Source of the DNA: Rhodoplanes roseus
Lineage (GTDB): Bacteria; Pseudomonadota; Alphaproteobacteria; Rhizobiales; Xanthobacteraceae
Direction: 5' to 3'
DNA length: 34,220 nt
NCBI RefSeq assembly: GCF_003258865.1
Contig: NZ_NPEX01000039.1
Location: forward strand, 1 to 34,220
A program made the translations under genes and the position numbers. The notes under the pieces were generated by a model that was given only the letters and a program-made list of their open reading frames with translations, ran no database searches and was not told the DNA's origin. Every line of letters starts with the position of its first letter. Position 1 is the stretch's first letter. This document shows positions 28,040 to 34,220 of this stretch, piece after piece.

Positions 28040-28183
28040 TCGCCGGGGGCAATTCCGTATCGGTGATTTAAGCGATTGTCACCGGGCGCGGACAGGGTAT
28101 TGTCGCCGCCTCTTCAACCCAGCGACTGGTCCGCGTTCGGCCGGTCAGAGGCGCGGTTGCGCGCCGCCCGCCAACGTCGGTTC

Positions 28184-29233
28184 ATGTCTCAGAAGGTTCG
28201 AATTGCGCTCGACGCCATGGGGGGGGACCACGGGGCCGCGGTAGTGATCGCCGGCGCCGAGATCTCCTTGACCCGGCATCCCGACACCAGCTTCGTGCTG
28301 TTCGGCGACGAGGCCCTTCTCGGGCCTCTCCTCGACGCGCGGCCGGCCCTCAAGGCCGCCTGCCGCGTCGTCCATACCGACGTCTTCGTGAAGATGGACG
28401 AGAAGCCGAGCCAGGCGCTCCGCCACGGCCGCTGGCGCTCGTCCATGTGGCTCGCCATCGACGCCGTGAAGAAGGGCGAGGCCGACGTCACGGTCTCGGC
28501 CGGCAACACCGGCGCGCTGATGGCGATGTCGAAGTTCCACCTGCGGATGATGCCGGGTGTGTCGCGGCCGGCGATCGCCTGCCTGTGGCCGACGCTGCGC
28601 GGCGAATCGATCGTGCTCGACGTCGGCGCCTCGATCGGCGCGGACGTCCAGCACCTGGTGCAGCTCGCCATCATGGGCAGCGCCATGGCGAGCGTCGTGT
28701 TCGACCTCGAGCGGCCGACCGTCGGCCTGCTCAATGTCGGGGTCGAGGAGGTCAAGGGGCTGGAGGAGATTCGCGGCGCCAGCCAGGCGATCCGCGGGCT
28801 CGCCTGCAGCCACATGGACTTCAAGGGCTTCGTCGAGGGCGACGACATCGGGGCCGGCACCGTGGACGTGGTCGTCACCGAGGGCTTCACCGGCAACATC
28901 GCCTTGAAGACGGCGGAGGGGACGGCTAAACAGCTCGCGTCGTATCTCAAGAGCGCGATGAGCCGGACCCTCGCGGCCAAGATCGGCTACCTGTTCGCAC
29001 GACAGGCCTTCAAGACCCTCAAGGACAAAATGGACCCGCGCAAGGTCAATGGCGGCGTCTTCCTCGGCCTCAACGGCGTGGTGATCAAGAGCCATGGCGG
29101 CACCGACGCGGAAGGGTTCGCGGCGGCCGTCGACCTCGGCTACGACATGGCGCGCTACGAGCTGCTGGCGAAGATCCGTCGGACGCTCGGGCAAGCGGCG
29201 CCCCCCGTGGCTGCCGGAGAGGTAGCGTCGTGA
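28184..29233 (+). CDS. plsX: Phosphate acyltransferase PlsX
   Basis: Makes acyl-phosphate from acyl-ACP for phospholipid synthesis at the inner membrane. The 349 residues contain the family start [16 protein letters not shown], the region [19 protein letters not shown](I)GADV (normally GANVD), NVGVEEVKG and [19 protein letters not shown], all standard. ATG at 28184 is chosen for homology although the ribosome-binding site is weak. It overlaps fabH by 4 bases (GTGA), so the two are coupled. Confidence 0.95.
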   Translation: MSQKVRIALDAMGGDHGAAVVIAGAEISLTRHPDTSFVLFGDEALLGPLLDARPALKAACRVVHTDVFVKMDEKPSQALRHGRWRSSMWLAIDAVKKGEADVTVSAGNTGALMAMSKFHLRMMPGVSRPAIACLWPTLRGESIVLDVGASIGADVQHLVQLAIMGSAMASVVFDLERPTVGLLNVGVEEVKGLEEIRGASQAIRGLACSHMDFKGFVEGDDIGAGTVDVVVTEGFTGNIALKTAEGTAKQLASYLKSAMSRTLAAKIGYLFARQAFKTLKDKMDPRKVNGGVFLGLNGVVIKSHGGTDAEGFAAAVDLGYDMARYELLAKIRRTLGQAAPPVAAGEVAS

Positions 29234-30207
29234 GCATCACCCGTTCGATCGTCCGCGGCTGCGGCAGCTATCTTCCGGCCCGGACGCTCACCAATGCCGA
29301 GCTGGCCGCCATGGTCGACACCAGCGACGACTGGATCGTTCAGCGCACCGGCATCCGCGAACGTCACATCGCCGCCGCCGGCGAGGTCACGTCGGATCTC
29401 GCCGTGCACGCCGCCGAGCAGGCGCTCTCCGCCGCCGGCCTGGAGGCGCAGGCGATCGACCTGATCGTGCTCGCGACGGCGACGCCCGATCACACGTTTC
29501 CGGCCAGCGCCGTCACGGTGCAGGCGAAGCTCGGCATCACGGGCGGCGCCGCCTTCGACGTGCAGGCGGTCTGCTCGGGCTTCGTGTTCGCGCTCGCCAC
29601 GGCCGACAGCATGCTGCGGACCGGCGGCTTCAAGCGCGCTCTGGTGATCGGCTCGGAGACCTTCTCGCGCATCCTCGACTGGAAGGACCGCACGACCTGC
29701 GTGATCTTCGGCGACGGCGCCGGCGCCGTCGTGCTGGAGGCGGGCGAGCAGCCCGGCACCATCCAGGACCGTGGCGTGCTGGGCGCCCGGCTGCGCTCGG
29801 ACGGCCGCCACAAGGACAAGCTCTATGTGGACGGCGGGCCCTCGACGACGGGGACCTCCGGCTATCTCCGCATGGAAGGCAAGGAGGTCTTCCGCCACGC
29901 CGTGACGATGATCACGAGCGCGGTCGAGGACGTGCTGGAGGCGACCGGCACCAAGGCCTCCGACATCGACTGGTTCGTGCCGCACCAGGCCAACCAGCGC
30001 ATCATCGACGGCTGCGCCCACAAGCTCGGCGTCGGTCGCGAGAAGATCGTGTCGACGGTGGCGATCCACGGCAACACGTCGGCCGCCTCGATCCCGCTCG
30101 CCCTGCACACCGCCGTCGCCGACGGCCGCATCAAGCCGGGCGATCTCGTGATGATCGAGGCGATGGGCGGCGGCTTCACCTGGGGCGCCGCACTGATCCG
30201 CTGGTGA
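29230..30207 (+). CDS. fabH: 3-oxoacyl-ACP synthase III (FabH)
   Basis: Starts fatty-acid elongation by condensing acetyl-CoA with malonyl-ACP. The 325-residue protein has the complete triad: Cys115 in [12 protein letters not shown], His252 in [10 protein letters not shown] and Asn282 in IHGNTSAAS. It begins at a GTG overlapping the plsX stop. The order plsX-fabH-ihfA is conserved in the order. Confidence 0.96.
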   Translation: MSITRSIVRGCGSYLPARTLTNAELAAMVDTSDDWIVQRTGIRERHIAAAGEVTSDLAVHAAEQALSAAGLEAQAIDLIVLATATPDHTFPASAVTVQAKLGITGGAAFDVQAVCSGFVFALATADSMLRTGGFKRALVIGSETFSRILDWKDRTTCVIFGDGAGAVVLEAGEQPGTIQDRGVLGARLRSDGRHKDKLYVDGGPSTTGTSGYLRMEGKEVFRHAVTMITSAVEDVLEATGTKASDIDWFVPHQANQRIIDGCAHKLGVGREKIVSTVAIHGNTSAASIPLALHTAVADGRIKPGDLVMIEAMGGGFTWGAALIRW

Positions 30208-30350
30208 CGGGACGGCCGGTTCGGCCGTCTCCAGGCACGATTCGACGGGCCATTGCGGTGCCCGTCCGGGCGCGGCTTCGGCGCCCCGGCTGTGCCGCGC
30301 CCGGCGCCATAGCCCATGTTCAAATCTTTTGTCGCGGCGCAAAGCCCCGG

Positions 30351-30379
30351 TTGACCCCGGCGGCTCAAGCTCATATCGT
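30351..30379 (+). promoter_or_regulatory. Possible sigma-70 promoter for ihfA
   Basis: TTGACC (30351-30356), a 17-base spacer and TATCGT (30374-30379), in the AT-richer 200-base gap before ihfA, suggest an independent promoter for the nucleoid-protein gene. Sequence match only. Confidence 0.4.
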
Positions 30380-30427
30380 TGTAAATTCAGTGACATATAA
30401 AAGTCTATGGGTAGGCGCTGGGGCCAC

Positions 30428-30733
30428 ATGAGCGCGAAGACAGTAACTCGGGCGGACCTGTGCGAGGCCGTCTATCAAAGGCTGGGACTTTCCCGCACCG
30501 AATCGGCGGCTCTGGTCGAGCTGGTGCTCAAGGAGATCACGGACTGCCTGGAACGAGGCGAGACCGTGAAGCTCTCCTCGTTCGGGTCTTTCGTTGTCCG
30601 CAAGAAGGGACAGCGAATCGGGCGCAATCCGAAGACCGGCAAGGAAGTGCCGATCTCGCCGCGGCGCGTGATGGTGTTCAAGCCGTCCGCCATTCTCAAG
30701 CAGCGGATCAACGCGGACGGCGTCGACGCCTGA
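30428..30733 (+). CDS. ihfA: Integration host factor subunit alpha
   Basis: A 101-residue DNA-bending protein that pairs with the beta subunit. The HU/IHF fold is evident, with [22 protein letters not shown] at the N-terminus, [16 protein letters not shown], and the DNA-intercalating arm [23 protein letters not shown]. An ATG seven codons upstream (30407) is possible, but rhizobial IHF-alpha proteins start at about [11 protein letters not shown], so 30428 is preferred. Confidence 0.95.
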   Translation: MSAKTVTRADLCEAVYQRLGLSRTESAALVELVLKEITDCLERGETVKLSSFGSFVVRKKGQRIGRNPKTGKEVPISPRRVMVFKPSAILKQRINADGVDA

Positions 30734-30758
30734 CGGCGTGCGCGGCGGGGGGACGGCC

Positions 30759-31568
30759 GTGAACAAGGCGCCGGAAGCGTTCCGCACCATCAGCGAGGTC
30801 GCCGAGGAGCTCGAGCTGCCGCAGCACGTTCTGCGGTTCTGGGAGAGCCGATTCCCTCAGGTCCGGCCGATGAAGCGCGGTGGCGGACGGCGCTACTATC
30901 GCCCCGACGACGTCGATCTCCTGCGCGGCATCCGGCATCTCCTCTACGGCGAGGGCTACACGATCCGCGGCGTGCAGCGGATCCTGCGCGAGCAGGGCGG
31001 CCGGTTCGTCCAGACCGTGTGGCAGGACGGCGCGCCGCAGCCGGAGCGCATTCCCGAGCTCGACGCCGAGGACCACGACGCCGAGGACGGCATCGCGGTG
31101 GCCGTGGTCGATGCAGCCGAGGGGGCCGAGGAGGCCGAGTCGCCGGCGTCCGCGGCGCCGCCGATCGGCCCGGCGCGCCAGCCCGCGCCCGACACCGATC
31201 CTTACGGCCGGCGTGAGCCCTCCTTCGGTCCGGTCCAGGCGCCGCCGCCGCGTCCGGCGCCTCCCGTCGCTCCCGTCGTCGTCGCGCCGGCTCCCGTCCG
31301 CGAGTCGTTGGTCCGCGAGTCGTTCGTCCGCGACACGGTCGTCCGCGATGCGGTCGTCCCGGAGCCGGCGGCGCGGGACGGCGAGGCCGCATCCGAGCCG
31401 GCCGCGCCACGCGAGCCGATCCTGGTCGAGCGGGCCGCGCCGGCGCCCGTGGTGATCCAGGGCCTGACGGACGCCGATCGCGAACGCCTGGGCGCCGTGC
31501 TGAGCGAGCTCGAGGCGTGCCGCCACCGCCTGACCGAGGCGCTGGCGGAGCCGGAGCAGGCCCCTTAG
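30759..31568 (+). CDS. MerR family transcriptional regulator (IhfA-linked)
   Basis: A 269-residue regulator. The N-terminal MerR DNA-binding domain (about 7-75) reads [30 protein letters not shown] and then [19 protein letters not shown]. After residue ~95 the protein becomes acidic, then Pro/Ala-rich with four five-residue repeats ([20 protein letters not shown]; about 180-199), and ends in a short helix. No effector-binding domain is visible. GTG at 30759 is preceded by GGGGGGA. The gene follows ihfA in many Rhizobiales. The target is unknown. Confidence 0.88.
   Translation: MNKAPEAFRTISEVAEELELPQHVLRFWESRFPQVRPMKRGGGRRYYRPDDVDLLRGIRHLLYGEGYTIRGVQRILREQGGRFVQTVWQDGAPQPERIPELDAEDHDAEDGIAVAVVDAAEGAEEAESPASAAPPIGPARQPAPDTDPYGRREPSFGPVQAPPPRPAPPVAPVVVAPAPVRESLVRESFVRDTVVRDAVVPEPAARDGEAASEPAAPREPILVERAAPAPVVIQGLTDADRERLGAVLSELEACRHRLTEALAEPEQAP
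31296..31355. repeat. Four tandem 15-base repeats inside the merR-like gene
   Basis: Four consecutive 15-base units, each starting GTCCGCGA, encode [20 protein letters not shown] in the linker of the MerR-like protein. The first two differ at one residue only, which suggests recent slippage-type expansion. Confidence 0.85.
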
Positions 31569-31648
31569 AAGGGGTGCGCGCCGCCGGCCTGCTGGTCGGA
31601 CACGAGGCGCCGGCCGGAAACCTCCCGGCGCGAACCCGACCGACCTGA

Positions 31649-32887
31649 ATGACCGACCGGACCTACGCGTACCGCGCGCATCCCTTCACGTCCGAGAAGA
31701 TCTTCCGTCTGGCGCCCGAGGGGCTGGCCTGGGACGACCGTGGCCGCGCCGGCGCGCTCGCCTTTGCGGACGTGACCGCCGTCAAGATTCATCTCGAACG
31801 GATCCCGGGCGCGTCGGCGAGCTACTGGGCCTGCGTGCTGTATCGCCGCGGCGGCCGGGTGAAGCTGGGTGCGGCGCATCGCACCGGCCTGCGCGCCGTC
31901 GAGGACCGCTCCGCCGACTATCTGCCCTTCGTGCAGGAGCTCATGGCGCGGCTCGATGCGGCGCGCCCCGGGCTGCCGCGCCTGGAGCACCGGAGCCTGC
32001 TGGCCGAGGTCGAGGCGGGCGTCGGGGCCGTCGGCGTCGGGGTGCTCCGGCTGTTGCAGCGATTCGACCTCGGCCGGTCCGCCGCCGCGGCCGGCTGGCT
32101 CCTGCGAAAGATCGGGCCGCGCCTGAAAGGCCACCGGGTCGCCGGGCAGCAGCTCGCCATGGTGTTTCCGGAGATGAGCGAGGCCGAGCGCGAGACGGTG
32201 CTGGCCGGCATGTGGGACAATTTCGGCCGGCTGTTCGTCGAGTACGCCCATCTCGACCGGCTGTGGGACTACGACTGGCGCGATCCGCGGCCGGGCGGGC
32301 GCATCGAGGTCGATGCGGCGACGCGCGCCGCGCTGCTGCGCCTGCGCGACACCACCGGGCCGGTGATGTTCTTCACCGGCCATCTCGCCAACTGGGAGAT
32401 CGTGCCGCTCGGCGCCAGGACCATCGGCCACGAGATCTCGGTGGTGTTCCGGGCCCCGCGCATCGGCCCCTTCGTGCGCGAGATGGTGCGGGCCCGCGAG
32501 GCGGGCGGCAGCCACGTCATCGCGGCCGGCCCCGACACGCCGCTGCGCATCCGCGAGGCGCTGCGGCGCGACCATTTCGTCGGCATGCTGGTCGACCAGC
32601 ATTACGCGCGGGGAATCGACGTCATGTTCTTCGGGCGGACCTGCAAGGTGAACCCGATGCTGGGGCGCTTCGCCCGCATGGTCGAATGCCCGATCTACGG
32701 GGCCAGGGCCGTGCGGCTGCCGAACGAGCGGTTCCGCTTCGAGCTGGTGGGGCCGATCGAGCCGCCGCGCGACGCCGACGGCAAGATCGACGTCGACGCC
32801 ACCATGCAGACCATCACGGGCGTGATCGAGGGCTGGGTGCGCGAGCATCCCGAGCAGTGGCTGTGGCTGCACCGCCGCTGGCGGTGA
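31649..32887 (+). CDS. LpxL/HtrB-like lipid acyltransferase with extra N-terminal domain
   Basis: A 412-residue protein. The C-terminal ~300 residues are a lysophospholipid/lipid A late acyltransferase: catalytic HLANWE (His245 to Glu250, H-x4-E), then ISVVFRAPRIGPFVREMV, MLVDQHYARGIDVMFFGR and the end motif EGWVREHPEQWLWLHRRWR. The first ~110 residues (HPFTSEKIFRLAPEGLAWDD onward) are not part of that family. They look like a small beta-rich domain with an ADVTAVKIHLE strand and a closing helix YLPFVQELMARLDA, similar in pattern to bacterial PH-like domains. Usual LpxL proteins have ~300 residues and an N-terminal membrane helix, which is not obvious here. ATG at 31649 is the first start in the frame. 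The likely role is lipid A secondary acylation or a related acyl transfer. Confidence 0.87.
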   Translation: MTDRTYAYRAHPFTSEKIFRLAPEGLAWDDRGRAGALAFADVTAVKIHLERIPGASASYWACVLYRRGGRVKLGAAHRTGLRAVEDRSADYLPFVQELMARLDAARPGLPRLEHRSLLAEVEAGVGAVGVGVLRLLQRFDLGRSAAAAGWLLRKIGPRLKGHRVAGQQLAMVFPEMSEAERETVLAGMWDNFGRLFVEYAHLDRLWDYDWRDPRPGGRIEVDAATRAALLRLRDTTGPVMFFTGHLANWEIVPLGARTIGHEISVVFRAPRIGPFVREMVRAREAGGSHVIAAGPDTPLRIREALRRDHFVGMLVDQHYARGIDVMFFGRTCKVNPMLGRFARMVECPIYGARAVRLPNERFRFELVGPIEPPRDADGKIDVDATMQTITGVIEGWVREHPEQWLWLHRRWR

Positions 32888-32912
32888 GCTGCGGCTGTCG
32901 GCGACGCGCGGC

Positions 32913-33770
32913 CTAGTGCGCGGTCAGGACCGGGATCTCGGCATAGGTGAGGATGTGGCGGGTGGTGCCGCCGAAGATCATCTGGCGCAGCCGGCTCTGG
33001 GTGTAGGCGCCCTTGACGATCAGGTCGCAGCCGAGCCGCTGGGCGTGGTCGAGAATGGTCGCGCCGGCGGTGCGGTTGTCGCCGCCCTTGACGGTGACGA
33101 GCGCGGTCTTGATCCCGTGCAGGGCCAGGTTGGCGGCGAGCTGCTCGGCCGACGGCCCTTGAACCACGGCGCCCTCGACGGTGAGGATCGTGACCTGGTC
33201 GGCGCGGGCCAGGAACGGCATCGCGAAGGCGGTGGCGCGGGCCTGCTCGGTCGAGCAGTTCCAGGCGACCAGAACGTGGCGGCCGACGGTCGCGGACGGC
33301 TTCGGCGGCGCCAGCAGCACCGGGCGGCCGCTCTCGAACAGGCCGGCCTCGAACGTGCTCATGTGCGGGCCCTGCGGATCGTTGCTCGGTCGGCCCATCA
33401 CGATCAGGTCGAAGATGCGTCCATAATTGCCGACGAAGTTGTCGCCCTCCGGGGCGTCGTCGAGCCAGGCCCAGCTCGGCGCCGTCTGCGGCGGCCGCGG
33501 CGTGCCGGGCGGCGTCGCGGCCGGGACGTTCTGGTCGCGCATGAACTTCTCGAACAGGTCGCGCGACAGGCGGGCCGCCTCGGCGTTCTCCTCCTCGAAG
33601 AAGGCGAGCGAGGCCGACGGCGCGACGTCCATGGCGACGACGGTCGGCACCGAGACCCGGACCGCGAAGCCCTCGATGCGACTGCCGAACGTCTTCGAGA
33701 CGGTGAGGGCGGTCGAGAGCGTCGACCACATCGAATCGTTCGGCTCGGTCGGGACGAGAAGCGATTTCAT
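32913..33770 (-). CDS. Universal stress protein, tandem UspA domains
   Basis: A 285-residue cytoplasmic protein. It starts MKSLLVPTEPNDSMWSTLSTAL, and its second half reads RHVLVAWNCSTEQARATAFAMPFLARAD and then CDLIVKGAYTQSRLRQMIFGGTTRHIL, with the G-x2-G-x9-G(S/T)-like ATP-loop region modified. It fits the two-domain Usp proteins that respond to stress in Rhizobiales. ATG at 33770 is used because the longer frame is not conserved-looking. It converges on the acyltransferase gene with 25 bases between them. Confidence 0.9.
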   Translation of the reverse strand: MKSLLVPTEPNDSMWSTLSTALTVSKTFGSRIEGFAVRVSVPTVVAMDVAPSASLAFFEEENAEAARLSRDLFEKFMRDQNVPAATPPGTPRPPQTAPSWAWLDDAPEGDNFVGNYGRIFDLIVMGRPSNDPQGPHMSTFEAGLFESGRPVLLAPPKPSATVGRHVLVAWNCSTEQARATAFAMPFLARADQVTILTVEGAVVQGPSAEQLAANLALHGIKTALVTVKGGDNRTAGATILDHAQRLGCDLIVKGAYTQSRLRQMIFGGTTRHILTYAEIPVLTAH

Positions 33771-34139
33771 GGGGGCGCGGCCCTCTTCTGGCCAGTTGCG
33801 AACGAGATGGTCGATCGCATTCGGTGATGCACGGGGCGTGCCTGAAACGCGATCGATGCACGACACGAATAGGATGGAACACCGGCCTCTGTCGAGCGTG
33901 CCGGAGCGTGGTCGCGGGGCCGGATCGCCCTGCGACGGCGGGTGTGCCCGCGGTTGCCGGCCCCTCGCGCTGCCGTCAACTTTTGCGCGCGTCCGGACCG
34001 GCGGAGCGGCGGCGAGGGCGGACGTGATCCATCACCCCCACGCAGGCGCTACTGGATGCACCGAGCTCGGGACCGCCGGGGAGCTCGAAGCGCCGCGAGG
34101 TCGTCGCGTCATCGCCGAGCTCGACACCAGGGGGCGCTG
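33771..34139. other. Gap without a supported gene
   Basis: About 370 bases upstream of the universal stress protein. It presumably holds that gene's promoter. The open frames here are GC-driven, run antisense to the stress gene or lack a family match. I see no RNA gene or repeat. Confidence 0.5.
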
Positions 34140-34220
34140 ATGCGAGCCCGCAGCACGAAACTGTTCGTACAGCTCACCACTTACATTGTAGTATTGATAA
34201 ATGCCGCCATTCAGAAATTC
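34140..34220 (+). CDS. Possible 5' end of a gene running off the window
   Basis: ATG at 34140 with AGGGGG about 6 bases upstream opens a frame with no stop in the last 27 codons (MRARSTKLFVQL, then a hydrophobic TTYIVVLINAA). It could be a membrane-protein N-terminus. The AT-rich composition could equally be a promoter. Confidence 0.2.
   Translation, partial: MRARSTKLFVQLTTYIVVLINAAIQKF

Noticed and set aside
31569-31648. A tRNA gene after the MerR-like gene
   Set aside because: I looked because tRNA genes follow this block in some relatives, but no cloverleaf or T-arm consensus is visible in the 80-base gap.
33427-34140. A 237-codon plus-strand frame over the upstream region of the stress gene
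   Set aside because: Its first half is antisense to the universal stress gene and the rest shows no motif or ribosome-binding site.

Overview
The window is a high-GC chromosomal segment of an alphaproteobacterium, most likely of the order Hyphomicrobiales (Rhizobiales). The main support is gene order: yceD/DUF177, plsX, fabH, ihfA and a MerR-like gene run in that order, beside a divergent bamE. Other support comes from an AapP-type amino-acid ABC ATPase, a DUF3096 membrane peptide and long imperfect palindromic repeats of a kind common in this order. I cannot name the genus. No rRNA, tRNA, CRISPR array, transposase or phage gene is visible, so this looks like ordinary chromosome with accessory metabolic islands.

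Layout. 1-738: 3' part of an aapP-like ABC ATPase. 756-1593 (-): a MntA/HepT (MNT/HEPN) toxin-antitoxin pair. 1672-4084: sulfurtransferase (-), DUF3096 peptide (+), palindromic repeat and cysteine synthase (-). 4260-5415: an overlapping Rrf2 regulator and SAM-dependent methyltransferase. 5428-6903 (-): DNA photolyase. 7096-9436: membrane diguanylate cyclase, then thiL. 9444-10537 (-): metA with a SAM-I-like riboswitch in its leader.

Two catabolic clusters face each other at about 13.9 kb. The plus-strand operon (10751-13873) encodes a COG3618-type amidohydrolase, a 4,5-dihydroxyphthalate decarboxylase-like protein and a DctA-type dicarboxylate symporter; its substrate is unknown. The minus-strand operon (18059-13929) encodes a KdgT-like permease, a DUF1537 four-carbon acid-sugar kinase, a PdxA2-type dehydrogenase and a DeoR regulator. 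By family knowledge this fits uptake and breakdown of D-threonate, D-erythronate or a related acid sugar to dihydroxyacetone phosphate.

18380-26219 carries an MFS transporter, a K+-independent-type membrane H+-pyrophosphatase with a strong terminator, a REP-like palindrome, a divergent LysR/tautomerase pair, a MarR regulator, an unusually AT-rich intergenic stretch and a GTP-type PEP carboxykinase. 26356-32887 holds a YkvA-family protein, bamE, the yceD-plsX-fabH-ihfA-merR lipid/nucleoid block and a LpxL/HtrB-like acyltransferase with an extra N-terminal domain. A two-domain universal stress protein (-) follows, then about 370 bases without a convincing gene, and possibly the first codons of another gene at the right edge.

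The observations most worth following are the metA riboswitch together with a MetA whose residue 111 predicts acetyl- rather than succinyl-transfer, the amidohydrolase/decarboxylase-like/DctA operon, the acyltransferase fusion, and the HEPN toxin whose expected catalytic histidine appears to be asparagine.
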